Source: Halieaceae bacterium UBA5085
GTDB taxonomy: Bacteria > Pseudomonadota > Gammaproteobacteria > Pseudomonadales > Halieaceae
DNA: 64,000 bases
Assembly: GCA_002414665.1 (NCBI GenBank)
Contig: DIAF01000031.1
Location: 1 to 64,000 of the forward strand
Reading direction: 5' to 3'
Made by a program: the position numbers and the translations under genes. Below are positions 8,657 to 16,757 of this stretch, one piece after another; position 1 is the stretch's first letter, and every line of letters starts with the position of its first letter. The notes under the pieces are model-generated. The model worked only from the letters and a program-made list of their open reading frames with translations. It was not told the origin of the DNA and ran no database searches.

Positions 8657-8701
8657 GCAGGCATAGGTCCTCAATCGCGAGGACAATAACATAGAATATT
8701 T

Positions 8702-8717
8702 TTCAACGCTTGTTGAA
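8702..8717. promoter_or_regulatory. Putative TetR operator O1 (regulator/symporter intergenic)
   Basis: TTCAACGCTTGTTGAA, inverted repeat TTCAAC-N4-GTTGAA. It sits 46 bp upstream of the regulator ATG (8656) and 65 bp upstream of the symporter ATG (8782). The same half-sites recur at 10248-10263 and 10280-10295, the strongest reason to read it as an operator. Binding by the adjacent TetR protein is inferred. Confidence 0.7.
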
Positions 8718-8781
8718 ATGCGGTCGGGCTTTCGTCAGAATCTGGCGCACGCCAATAATACAATCCAGCGAGACCGCGCCC

Positions 8782-10221
8782 ATGACACCCGAACTGTTCA
8801 AGTACGCCATGTCCCTCGCCTATGTGATTCTGGTGTTCTGGCTGTCCTGGGTGGGTATGCGCCGAACCCGGGATATTCGCGGGTTCTCCATCGGCAACAA
8901 GGACATGAACCCCTACCTGATCGGGATTACGCTTGCCGCGTCCATCGCCTCCACGGCCACCTTCGTAATCAACCCGGGGTTTGTGTACAGCCACGGCTTG
9001 AGTGCCTATCTGCATTACGGCCTTGCCGGTTCGCTGGGAATTCTGAGCGCGTTTCTGGTGCTGACCCGGGGCTTTTTGCGCCTTGGCGAAAGTCACAACG
9101 CCCTGACCATTCCCCAGTGGATCTTCTACCGTTATAACCATCGCGGTTTCAGCCTGTTCTTTGCCTTTATCAATCTCCTGTCGATTACCTTTGTGGTGCT
9201 CATTCTGGTGGGTTGCAGCCTGCTGCTCACCGGTCTGTTCCCGGTGGAACAGAAAACTGCGCTGGTCCTCGTGCTGTTGTTTGTTTTCGCCTACGTGTTG
9301 ATGGGCGGAACCTATGCGCACGCCTACACCAATACGCTGCAGGGCGTCATGATGCTGGCCATCACCGTGATCCTTGTTGTGCAGGGCTGGAAGTACTTTG
9401 GCGATGCACCGCTGGCAGCGCTGCGCGCCGTGGGAACGGGCTATGCCGACGCCTTCAACGCGAGCAGTGATCTTTACTCGGACTTCTTTTCCGTGTTTGT
9501 CAGCGGGTTTGTCGTGACCTTTGCCCTCATGCTGCAGCCCCACATCCTGACCAAGGTGCTCTATCTGCGCAGTGAGCGGGACATTGGCAAGTTCATTGGC
9601 ACCACCGTGGTCGTCGGCAGTATCTTTACCCTGATGTTGATGATCGGCTTCTACGCGCGCCTGGCGGGGCTCGATATCCCCGAGCAGGACACGGTGGTCC
9701 GCGAATACCTGCTGTTCGAGTTCGGTGCGTCGCTATGGGGCGAGTACGTCCTCGTGTTCATTTTCCTCACGCTGCTGGCGGCGGGCATGAGCACACTGGA
9801 CGGAATACTGGTGTCTCTCTCGGCGATGGTTGTCAATGACATCGTGCAGCCACTTTACGGGGAGCGTTACAACGCGCTTGTCCTGTCCCGTTACGTGTTG
9901 GTGGGGGTGGGCCTGCTTGCCGTTGTGCTGGCCTGGAATCCGCCACCCCTGATTGGCCTGTTCGCGCAGAAAGGCGTTTACGGGCTGGCGGCCGCCTCGC
10001 TGGTGCCGGTGCTGTTCGGTGTGCTGGTGCGTCGCCACATACCGCTGTGGGTGGTGGTGGGTGCTGCGCTGATTGGCCTGGGCGGCCATTTACTGCTGAA
10101 CCTGTCAGACGCCGTGGTCAACCCGGCGGTGTCCGCGAGCTACGCGATCCTGCTTTCGCTGGTCTACGGGCTGCTGGGGCTCTGGTGCACCCGGGAGCGT
10201 TCCCGCACCGAGCCGCTGTGA
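8782..10221 (+). CDS. Sodium:solute symporter family transporter (SSS)
   Basis: Integral inner-membrane protein of 479 aa with about 13 hydrophobic segments, consistent with a Na+-coupled solute importer of the SSS/PutP-ActP superfamily. Typical features are the first helix YVILVFWLSWVGMRR, then DIRGFSIGNKDMNPYLIG, the conserved GTYAHAYTNTLQGVMM helix and the LLAAGMSTLDGILVSLSAM helix with its Ser/Thr Na+-site residues. Start ATG 8782 was preferred to the open frame from 8710, which would cover the operator. Upstream lies the palindrome at 8702-8717 and the TetR gene; downstream a TonB receptor under the same palindrome. Substrate unknown; the neighbouring acyl-CoA synthetase suggests an organic acid. 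Confidence 0.88.
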   Translation: MTPELFKYAMSLAYVILVFWLSWVGMRRTRDIRGFSIGNKDMNPYLIGITLAASIASTATFVINPGFVYSHGLSAYLHYGLAGSLGILSAFLVLTRGFLRLGESHNALTIPQWIFYRYNHRGFSLFFAFINLLSITFVVLILVGCSLLLTGLFPVEQKTALVLVLLFVFAYVLMGGTYAHAYTNTLQGVMMLAITVILVVQGWKYFGDAPLAALRAVGTGYADAFNASSDLYSDFFSVFVSGFVVTFALMLQPHILTKVLYLRSERDIGKFIGTTVVVGSIFTLMLMIGFYARLAGLDIPEQDTVVREYLLFEFGASLWGEYVLVFIFLTLLAAGMSTLDGILVSLSAMVVNDIVQPLYGERYNALVLSRYVLVGVGLLAVVLAWNPPPLIGLFAQKGVYGLAAASLVPVLFGVLVRRHIPLWVVVGAALIGLGGHLLLNLSDAVVNPAVSASYAILLSLVYGLLGLWCTRERSRTEPL

Positions 10222-10240
10222 CGGATTAACACCATCGCCC

Positions 10241-10269
10241 TTGACATTTCAACAAACGTTGAATATGTT
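10241..10269 (+). promoter_or_regulatory. Sigma-70 promoter of the TonB receptor
   Basis: Consensus -35 TTGACA (10241-10246), a 17-bp spacer, and -10 TATGTT (10264-10269). The predicted start is near 10276. The spacer is almost entirely occupied by operator O2, so a bound repressor would exclude RNA polymerase. Confidence 0.75.
10248..10263. promoter_or_regulatory. Putative TetR operator O2 within the receptor promoter spacer
   Basis: TTCAACAAACGTTGAA, a perfect match to the TTCAAC-N4-GTTGAA half-sites of O1, placed exactly between the -35 and -10 hexamers. Confidence 0.75.
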
Positions 10270-10279
10270 TCGCGTGTAA

Positions 10280-10295
10280 TTCAACAAGTGTTGAG
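10280..10295. promoter_or_regulatory. Putative TetR operator O3 just downstream of the receptor start site
   Basis: TTCAACAAGTGTTGAG, one mismatch to the O1/O2 half-site pattern. Its centre is 32 bp, about three helical turns, from that of O2, so two dimers could bind on one face of the DNA. Confidence 0.65.
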
Positions 10296-10349
10296 CCGGT
10301 AACGCAACCGGCCACGACAAACCATAAGATAACGATCAAGGTGAACCTC

Positions 10350-12599
10350 ATGAAAGCATTTGCTCCGCGCTCCGCTGTCGCGCTCGCCGTTTCCCTGGCC
10401 TCGGCACTGCCCTTGTCTACTGTTCAGGCACAGGACGGTCCTGCCCTGGCACTGGAAGAGGTGGTCGTCACCGCCCGCCGCCGCGCGGAAAATCTGCAGG
10501 ATGTCCCGATCGCGGTTACGGCCCTGTCCGGCGATGCCCTGCGTCTGCGCGGCGCCTCCGATATCAGCGAACTGGCGCAGATTATTCCCAGCGTCACGCT
10601 GGAGCCTTCGCGGGCGACCAGCACTACACTGACGGCCTTCATTCGTGGCGTCGGTCAGCAGGACCCTCTGGCTGGCTTTGAGCAGGGCGTGGCTCTGTAC
10701 CTCGACGACGTCTACATCGCGCGGCCGCAGGGCGCGCTGCTCGATATCTATGATGTGGAGCGCGTGGAAGTACTGCGGGGGCCGCAGGGTACCCTGTATG
10801 GGCGCAACGCCGTTGGCGGGGCGATCAAGTACGTGACACGCCGCCTCAGCGACGAAACGGATGTGCGCCTGAAGGCCTCCTATGGCAGCTATGGCCAGCT
10901 CGACCTGGTGGGCACCGCGTCAACGCCGGTCACCGATACGTTCCGCGTGGGTGCGACGGTTGCCTCACTCACCCGCGACGGCTACGGGGAGAACCTGACC
11001 ACTGGCGACGAGCACTACGACAAGGACCTGTTTGCCTGGCGCGCCAGTGCCGAGTGGTTGCCCAGCGAAAACTGGCTGGTGCGTCTGGCCTACGACAAGC
11101 TGAACGACAAGACCAATCCAGTGGCGGGCTACCGGCCTTTCCCCGGTGCGGTTAGCGGTGTACCGGTGTTGTCTGACCGCTACGACACCACTGCTGGCGC
11201 CCAGGACTCCATCGCCACGGCAGGTATCAACGGCAACAACGAGATCGATGGCGAAGGCGCCATGCTGTCGGTGGACTGGAACGTCAGCGACACGACGACG
11301 CTGCGTTCGATCAGCGCCTGGCGCGAGGATTACACAGAGTCCGTGATCGACTTCGACGGCCTGGAGGTCATCGATTTTGACGCACCGGTTGTCTTTGACA
11401 ACGAACAGTTCAGCCAGGAATTCCAGATGCTGTACAACGCCGATCGCTGGAATGCGGTGGCCGGCTTCTACTACCTGGACGCCACAGCCTCCAACGACTT
11501 TGACGTGGTTCTGGGCCAGATCGGCCCGGTGACCGCATATACCGGCGGCACCGTGGATACCGAGGCCTGGTCGGTGTTTGCAGATGTTACCTACCGCCTG
11601 ACTGAGTCGCTGGCGCTCTCGCTAGGCGGCCGCTACACCGAAGACAAGCGCACCGCGGACATTTTCCGCGGTACCTACCTCGGCTTCGGCTCGCCGTTTT
11701 TCGACAATGACACCGCCCTGCTCCTGGCGACGACCAGCGATTACGAGGCCGAGAAAACCTACACCGACTTCTCGCCGCGGGTAAACCTGAGCTACATCAT
11801 CAATGACGACATCACGGTTTATGGCAGTTACAGCCAGGGGTGGAAGGCCGGCAGTTTCGACCCACGGGGCGCCAACTTCGCCACGCCTGAAGTCGAGCGC
11901 GGTTTTGATCCGGAAACACTCGACTCCTGGGAACTGGGCCTGAAAAGCACCTGGCTGGATGGTCGGGCACTGACCAATATCGCCGTATTCTACAGCGACT
12001 ACCAGGACATGCAGATTCCCGGCTCCGTGGGCGTAGACAGCGACGGCGACGGCGTTAATGACGGCTTTGTCGGTACGGTCACCAATGCCGGCCAGGCAGA
12101 AATCTCCGGTATCGAAGTGGAAGGCAACGTATTGCTGAGCGAACACTTCAGCGTGCAGCTGGCGATGAGCCTGCTCGATGCAGAGATCAAGGAGTGGCTG
12201 CTGAATGGCGTGAACGTTGCCGATCAGCGCGGGGTGCAGAACACGCCGGAGGAAATGCTGTACCTCGGCGTCACCTACACCACGGATTTCGCGGCGGGTG
12301 ACCTGACCGCCAACCTGAACTGGTCCTACAAGGGCGATGTGACGCAGTTCGAGGCGCCGGTTCCCGTGATCGATCAGGAAGCCTACGACGTGATCAACGC
12401 CAGCCTGGTCTGGATGAGCAGTGACGAACAGTGGCTGGTGGGCCTGCACGGCAAGAACCTCGGCGACGAGGAAATCAAGACAGCCGGGTATTGTTTCGGC
12501 GAAGGTGGCTGTCCCTCTGCCCTTGGTCTGGAAAACAACACCACCGTGTTCTATGCACCCCCGCGTACCCTGACGGCGACAGTGGAATACCGTTTCTAA
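10350..12599 (+). CDS. TonB-dependent outer-membrane receptor
   Basis: Outer-membrane beta-barrel of 749 aa importing a scarce or large substrate with TonB energy. Signal peptide residues about 1-27 (ending TVQAQ), TonB-box-like EEVVVTARR soon after, plug domain with VEVLRGPQGTLYGRNAVGG, and a barrel ending in the outer-membrane signature ATVEYRF. The VTARRRAENLQDVPIAVTALSG plug start is the form common in sphingomonad and marine gammaproteobacterial receptors of uncharacterised substrate. Start ATG 10350 follows AAGG; a GTG at 10341 is possible. Its promoter carries two copies of the palindrome shared with the TetR/symporter gap, so it is probably co-regulated with the symporter and feeds the acyl-CoA synthetase downstream. 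Confidence 0.92.
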   Translation: MKAFAPRSAVALAVSLASALPLSTVQAQDGPALALEEVVVTARRRAENLQDVPIAVTALSGDALRLRGASDISELAQIIPSVTLEPSRATSTTLTAFIRGVGQQDPLAGFEQGVALYLDDVYIARPQGALLDIYDVERVEVLRGPQGTLYGRNAVGGAIKYVTRRLSDETDVRLKASYGSYGQLDLVGTASTPVTDTFRVGATVASLTRDGYGENLTTGDEHYDKDLFAWRASAEWLPSENWLVRLAYDKLNDKTNPVAGYRPFPGAVSGVPVLSDRYDTTAGAQDSIATAGINGNNEIDGEGAMLSVDWNVSDTTTLRSISAWREDYTESVIDFDGLEVIDFDAPVVFDNEQFSQEFQMLYNADRWNAVAGFYYLDATASNDFDVVLGQIGPVTAYTGGTVDTEAWSVFADVTYRLTESLALSLGGRYTEDKRTADIFRGTYLGFGSPFFDNDTALLLATTSDYEAEKTYTDFSPRVNLSYIINDDITVYGSYSQGWKAGSFDPRGANFATPEVERGFDPETLDSWELGLKSTWLDGRALTNIAVFYSDYQDMQIPGSVGVDSDGDGVNDGFVGTVTNAGQAEISGIEVEGNVLLSEHFSVQLAMSLLDAEIKEWLLNGVNVADQRGVQNTPEEMLYLGVTYTTDFAAGDLTANLNWSYKGDVTQFEAPVPVIDQEAYDVINASLVWMSSDEQWLVGLHGKNLGDEEIKTAGYCFGEGGCPSALGLENNTTVFYAPPRTLTATVEYRF

Positions 12600-12611
12600 A
12601 GCCAGCTCGCT

Positions 12612-12639
12612 GCCCCGGCCGTGCGCCGGGGCGTTTGCC
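12612..12639 (+). terminator. Possible weak terminator/attenuator after the receptor
   Basis: GCCCCGGC / GCCGGGGC stem with 5-nt loop (12612-12632) followed by GTTTGCC. The T-run is short, so it would reduce rather than stop transcription into the acyl-CoA synthetase gene. Confidence 0.4.
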
Positions 12640-12642
12640 AGC

Positions 12643-14214
12643 ATGACAGGGGTATACACTGTGACTGGATTTGAGGCCCCGGTGCCCTTGTTGCCGGAAA
12701 TTCTTGCTCTGCACGGTCAGTGGCGGGCGCCCAGGCCGGCCGTCATCTGTGGCGACGCCACGCTCGACTGGCGGGCGTTCACCGCGTCCAATCACCGCTT
12801 TGCACACGGTCTGGCAAGCCGCGGTATCGCCGCCGGTGACCGCGTGGGCGTGGTGATGTCCAACGGATTGCCGATGCTGCAGGTGCTGTTTGGCAGCCTC
12901 GCGGCCGGTGCCGTATCCGTGCCGATAAACCTGTCGGTCAGCGATGAGGCGCTGGTCGCCATGCTGGTGGATGCGGGTATCCGCGCGCTGGTGGTCTCGG
13001 CGGACCAGCAGCCCCGGCTGACACCGCTGCTCGTGCAGTTGCCTGATGCCCTGTGCATCATCGTCACCAGTGGTCCGGGTGATGGGGCCTGGGAGGCCCT
13101 GGACGCATTCTGTGCCGGGCAGCCTGATACCTTGCCGGATGCCGTGCGCGCGCTGGACCCCGATGCGCCCCTGAATATCATCTACAGCTCCGGCACGACC
13201 GGGCTGCCCAAGGGTATTCTCCATACGCAGCGTAGCCGGCGCGACTGGGCCTACGATCTGGCGATTGCCTTGCGTTATCACGGTGCAGCGCGGACCCTGC
13301 TGACCATCGGCCTGTACTCGAACATTTCCTGGGTGGCCATGCTCTGCACGGTTCTGGCCGGCGGCACCCTGGTCTTGCATGAGCGGTTTGACCCTGCCGC
13401 GTTCGTCGCCACAGCGGCCCGCGAACGCATCACGCACACCGCCATGGTGCCCATCCAGTTTCAGCGGGTGGTGGAACACCTGCAGGCGCACGGCGGCGAT
13501 GTGAGCAGCCTGCAGGCCATGATGAGTTGCGGTTCACCACTGCGTGAAGGGCTGAAGCGGGATATTTTTGCCCATTTTCCCTGCGGCATTATCGAACTGT
13601 ACGGGCTCACCGAGGGCATCATCACCACACTGGATCCGGAGGATGCGGAAGGCCGATGGGCGTCGGTGGGGCGGCCGCTGATCGGAACAGACCTGCGGAT
13701 TGTCGATGAGCACAGCCGGGAGCTGCCACACGGTGTGTCCGGCGAGATTGTCTCCCGCGGCCGCATCAGCATGCCCGGGTACTGGCGCCGCGAGGATGCC
13801 AACGCCGAGGCGCAGTACATCGATGCAAACGGACGCCAGTGGTTGCGCTCCGGGGATATCGGCTACGTGGACGAGGAGGGCTTTCTGTACATTGTTGACC
13901 GCAAGAAGGACATGATTCTCTCCGGCGGCCAGAACATCTATCCCCAGGATATCGAGGCTGTGCTGGTACAACATCCTTGTGTCAGTGATGTTGCGGTCAT
14001 CGGCGTGCCCAGCGCGCGTTGGGGTGAGTCCCCGCTGGCGCTGGTGGTCGCCGCGCAGGGGGCAGCGGTGGCCGAGGACGAGTTGCTGGCCTGGGCGAAC
14101 GGGCGGCTGGGCAAGCAGCAGCGCCTCGCTGACCTGAAGTTCATCGATGTCTTGCCGCGCAACCCCAATGGCAAGATACTGAAACGGGAACTGCGACTGC
14201 AGTTTGTGGAGTGA
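12643..14214 (+). CDS. AMP-dependent acyl-CoA synthetase (ANL superfamily)
   Basis: Activates a carboxylic acid to its CoA thioester through an acyl-adenylate; 523 aa, cytoplasmic. Motifs: P-loop IIYSSGTTGLPKG, aromatic motif ELYGLTEG, hinge/ATP motif RSGDIGYVDEEGFLYIVDRKKDM, and C-terminal catalytic Lys in PRNPNGKILKREL. The ligand could be a fatty, aromatic or terpenoid acid; the sequence alone does not say. Start could be ATG 12643 or the GTG at 12661, which has a better GGGG-containing upstream site. It lies 43 bp after the TonB receptor and is followed almost without gap by the alpha/beta hydrolase, suggesting one operon for uptake and activation. Confidence 0.9.
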   Translation: MTGVYTVTGFEAPVPLLPEILALHGQWRAPRPAVICGDATLDWRAFTASNHRFAHGLASRGIAAGDRVGVVMSNGLPMLQVLFGSLAAGAVSVPINLSVSDEALVAMLVDAGIRALVVSADQQPRLTPLLVQLPDALCIIVTSGPGDGAWEALDAFCAGQPDTLPDAVRALDPDAPLNIIYSSGTTGLPKGILHTQRSRRDWAYDLAIALRYHGAARTLLTIGLYSNISWVAMLCTVLAGGTLVLHERFDPAAFVATAARERITHTAMVPIQFQRVVEHLQAHGGDVSSLQAMMSCGSPLREGLKRDIFAHFPCGIIELYGLTEGIITTLDPEDAEGRWASVGRPLIGTDLRIVDEHSRELPHGVSGEIVSRGRISMPGYWRREDANAEAQYIDANGRQWLRSGDIGYVDEEGFLYIVDRKKDMILSGGQNIYPQDIEAVLVQHPCVSDVAVIGVPSARWGESPLALVVAAQGAAVAEDELLAWANGRLGKQQRLADLKFIDVLPRNPNGKILKRELRLQFVE

Positions 14215-14218
14215 GCCT

Positions 14219-15085
14219 GTGAGTGGATTTGACGACCTCTGGTATCGCAGCGACGATGGTTTGACACTGTACGCGCGCGACTATGCCGGCCCCGACGACG
14301 AAGCCCCTGTGGCGCTTTGCATGCACGGCCTGACCCGCAATTCAGCCGATTTCGCCGGCCTCGCCCCGCACCTGGCGCAACGCTATCGCGTGCTGGTTGC
14401 CGACCAGCGTGGCCGGGGCCGCTCCGACTACGACCCTGACCCCACACGCTACCAGCCTCTGACCTATGTGCAGGACATGTTCCGTTTGCTGGACAGCCAG
14501 GCTGTACAGCGCGCGGTACTGGTCGGCACTTCGATGGGTGGACTGATGGCCATGATGATGGCTGCAATGCAGCCTGCGCGGGTCAGCGCGATCGTACTCA
14601 ATGATATCGGGCCAGAGGTTGACCCGGCGGGCCTGGCGCGAATCAAGGCCTATGTCGGCAAGGCTGAGCCTGTGGCGGACTGGGCGGCTGCGGTCGCCCA
14701 AACCCGCGCCATCAACGGCGCTGCGTTTCCCGACTTTTCGCCAGAGGACTGGCTGCACTTCGCCCGGGGACTCTATCGTCCCCGGACCGAAGGAGGGGGC
14801 CTTGAGCTCGCCTATGATCCCGCGATCTCGACGCCGTTGGCTGTCGCCGACGATAACGCCGTACCTCCTGACCTGTGGCCGGTGTTCGAGGCCCTCTCCG
14901 CCCTGCCGGTGCTGGTACTGCGCGGTGAGCATTCGGACATTCTTTCGGCGGCCGGGCTTGCCGCCATGTGCGCGCGCAAACCCGACCTGGTGGTCGCCGA
15001 GATAGCCCACCGCGGTCACGCGCCCACACTGGATGAACCCGACGCCCGCGCGGCCATCGACGCCTTTCTGGCTATTCCCGCCTGA
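14219..15085 (+). CDS. Alpha/beta-fold hydrolase
   Basis: 288-aa cytoplasmic hydrolase. Oxyanion region CMHGLTRNSADF, core ADQRGRGRSD, nucleophile Ser in GTSMGG, acid in LRGEHSDIL and catalytic His in HRGHAPTLDEP: the complete triad of the haloperoxidase/ester hydrolase branch. The GTG at 14219 follows GGAGTGAG only 4 bp after the acyl-CoA synthetase stop; the longer TTG-start frame from 14204 would overlap that gene. Likely hydrolyses an ester, lactone or ring-cleavage product in the same pathway; the substrate is unknown. Confidence 0.88.
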   Translation: MSGFDDLWYRSDDGLTLYARDYAGPDDEAPVALCMHGLTRNSADFAGLAPHLAQRYRVLVADQRGRGRSDYDPDPTRYQPLTYVQDMFRLLDSQAVQRAVLVGTSMGGLMAMMMAAMQPARVSAIVLNDIGPEVDPAGLARIKAYVGKAEPVADWAAAVAQTRAINGAAFPDFSPEDWLHFARGLYRPRTEGGGLELAYDPAISTPLAVADDNAVPPDLWPVFEALSALPVLVLRGEHSDILSAAGLAAMCARKPDLVVAEIAHRGHAPTLDEPDARAAIDAFLAIPA

Positions 15086-15118
15086 CTCCAGCCGTGGACA
15101 GAATGCCGGCGCGGTGGC

Positions 15119-15538
15119 ATGGTTGGCGGGATGGACACAGCGAAAGGCTCAGCTATGCAGGTACTGGCGCGTTGGCATGACATTGTGCGCAGCGGAGATC
15201 CCTCTGGGCTCGCCGAGATTCTGGCCGAGGACTGTGTGTTCTGGTCGCCCGTGGTGCATCGCCCCCAGGCGGGGCGCGACCTCACGCAGCTGTACCTCAC
15301 CGGTGCCATGTCCGTATTCAACGACAGCTTTCGCTACGTCAAGGAAGTGGTGGCAGCGCCGCATGCGGTGCTGGAGTTCGTGTGTGACATTGACGGCATC
15401 ACCATCAACGGGGTCGATATCATCACGGTAAACCCGGAAGGCCTGATTATCGAGTTCAAGGTGATGGTGCGGCCGTTGAAGGGCGTAAACCTGCTGCACG
15501 CGAAAATGGCGGCAATGCTGGAGACCTTATCGTCATGA
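15119..15538 (+). CDS. SnoaL/NTF2-like domain protein
   Basis: 139-aa (shorter if the Met at 15131 or 15155 is used) single-domain protein of the NTF2-like cone fold: helix ARWHDIVRSGDPSGLAEIL, strand CVFWSPV, then alternating strands to FKVMVRPLKGVN. Families of this fold include polyketide cyclases, ketosteroid isomerase relatives and limonene-epoxide hydrolases, so an enzymatic role is possible but not shown. The stop overlaps the start of the META lipoprotein gene (ATGA), linking it to the upstream hydrolase/acyl-CoA synthetase genes. Confidence 0.78.
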   Translation: MVGGMDTAKGSAMQVLARWHDIVRSGDPSGLAEILAEDCVFWSPVVHRPQAGRDLTQLYLTGAMSVFNDSFRYVKEVVAAPHAVLEFVCDIDGITINGVDIITVNPEGLIIEFKVMVRPLKGVNLLHAKMAAMLETLSS

Positions 15539-16359
15539 AAAGCGATGCAATGGCGGTTGCCAGAGGAGGTGTCCTGGCGGTGGCCAGCCTGCTGGCCGGT
15601 GTGCTTGGCGGCTGCGGGCAGCAGGCAGGGGATGTGGCGATGGATCAGGCAGCGGGCGTCATTGAAGGTACCGTGCTGTACCGCGAGCGCATGATGCTGC
15701 CGCCGGACGCCCAGCTGGAGATTCAGCTGGAGGATGTGTCACGCGCCGATGCGCCGGCCACCGTGCTGGCCGTGGTAACGCAGGCGACCGCAACCGCGCC
15801 GCCCTGGCCGTTCCGTATCAGCTACGACCCGACCGCACTGGATCCGCGGCACCGCTACGGCCTGCGTGCCACCGTGCGCCATGAGGGGCAGCTGATGTTC
15901 ACCTCGGACACCTTCGTCGACGCTTTTGCCGAGGATGCGCCGGAAATCGTGTTGGTGCGTGTGCCTCGAAGCGCCCCGGCGCCGACCGCTGCGGCAAGCG
16001 GTCTGCCCGCGGGGCAGTGGCAGCTGCTTTCGTTGCACGGTGAGCCTGCCGATACGGGCGCTGGGGGTAAACCCCTGACGCTGGTGATTGATGAGGCGGA
16101 CTCCCGCGTGGCGGGCTTCTCGGGCTGCAACCGCTATACCGGCCGGTATATGCTGGAGGCCGGCGTACTTGCGCTGGGACAACTGGCGGTCACCCGCATG
16201 GCCTGTATCGATGGGGAAGATCTGGAGCAGCGCTACCTGTCGACGCTGCACGGCGTCGACGGTTTCAGCCTCCTGGAAGGCCGCCTGCAACTCAAGGTAG
16301 GTGCTGCAACGGTGGCGGTATTCCAGCCGCTTGATGACAGCACTGACGCCGGTCAATAA
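15535..16359 (+). CDS. Lipoprotein with YbaY-like and META domains
   Basis: 274-aa envelope lipoprotein. The lipobox LGGC puts the lipidated Cys at residue 27. Residues about 42-145 (GTVLYRERMMLPPDAQLEIQL, then VRHEGQLMFTSD) look like the YbaY-type lipoprotein beta domain. Residues about 155-265 (WQLLSLHGEPAD, then FSGCNRYTGRY, LAVTRMAC) are a META/HslJ-type domain, the two Cys being typical of META. The two domains occur together in other proteobacterial lipoproteins. ATGA overlap with the SnoaL-like gene. Function unproven; META domains are associated with envelope stress and heat-shock proteins. Confidence 0.82.
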   Translation: MKSDAMAVARGGVLAVASLLAGVLGGCGQQAGDVAMDQAAGVIEGTVLYRERMMLPPDAQLEIQLEDVSRADAPATVLAVVTQATATAPPWPFRISYDPTALDPRHRYGLRATVRHEGQLMFTSDTFVDAFAEDAPEIVLVRVPRSAPAPTAAASGLPAGQWQLLSLHGEPADTGAGGKPLTLVIDEADSRVAGFSGCNRYTGRYMLEAGVLALGQLAVTRMACIDGEDLEQRYLSTLHGVDGFSLLEGRLQLKVGAATVAVFQPLDDSTDAGQ

Positions 16360-16419
16360 CTATGGCCTGGGCTGACCACTGCGTTTATACTCGCGCCTCC
16401 CTGGTTTTGTAACAGTCTC

Positions 16420-16719
16420 ATGGTGTTCCAGTTCGCACTGACAGCACGAGCCCGACGCACCGCACGCCTGATTGCGGTATTGGCGCTGCTGTGTCTGGGT
16501 GGTGTGCAGGTGCTGGAGGCCAGTCATGCCCACGGTATTGCCGATGTACAGGCGGAGTGTCTGCTCTGCAAGTCCTCGGCGCCAGCGGCCCTGTCGGCGG
16601 CCCCGGCCCTGCCGCTGTTTCTGGTGCTGGCAGCCTGCGTTCTCGCCGCGCTGCGCCCTGTGCACATCGCCCCCCGCTACCTTCCGCTTCAAGCCCGAGG
16701 GCCCCCGCAGTACTCCTGA
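16420..16719 (+). CDS. Small membrane protein preceding a metal-type TonB receptor (DUF2946-like)
   Basis: 99 aa with an N-terminal hydrophobic helix (residues about 16-32), a short loop holding HAH and CLLCK, and a second hydrophobic helix (about 62-80). The His/Cys loop between two membrane segments resembles the DUF2946-type proteins found beside copper/zinc receptor genes. It ends 38 bp before the Asp/His-rich TonB receptor, so the two are probably co-transcribed. A metal-binding accessory role is inferred from context. Confidence 0.62.
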   Translation: MVFQFALTARARRTARLIAVLALLCLGGVQVLEASHAHGIADVQAECLLCKSSAPAALSAAPALPLFLVLAACVLAALRPVHIAPRYLPLQARGPPQYS

Positions 16720-16757
16720 CAGAAAAAACCCACTTTTTCTATTTCCAGGAGTAGTCC

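Noticed and set aside
16360..16419. Zur box before the metal receptor operon
   Set aside because: No clear GTTAT-type inverted repeat; only a weak TATACT -10-like hexamer is present.
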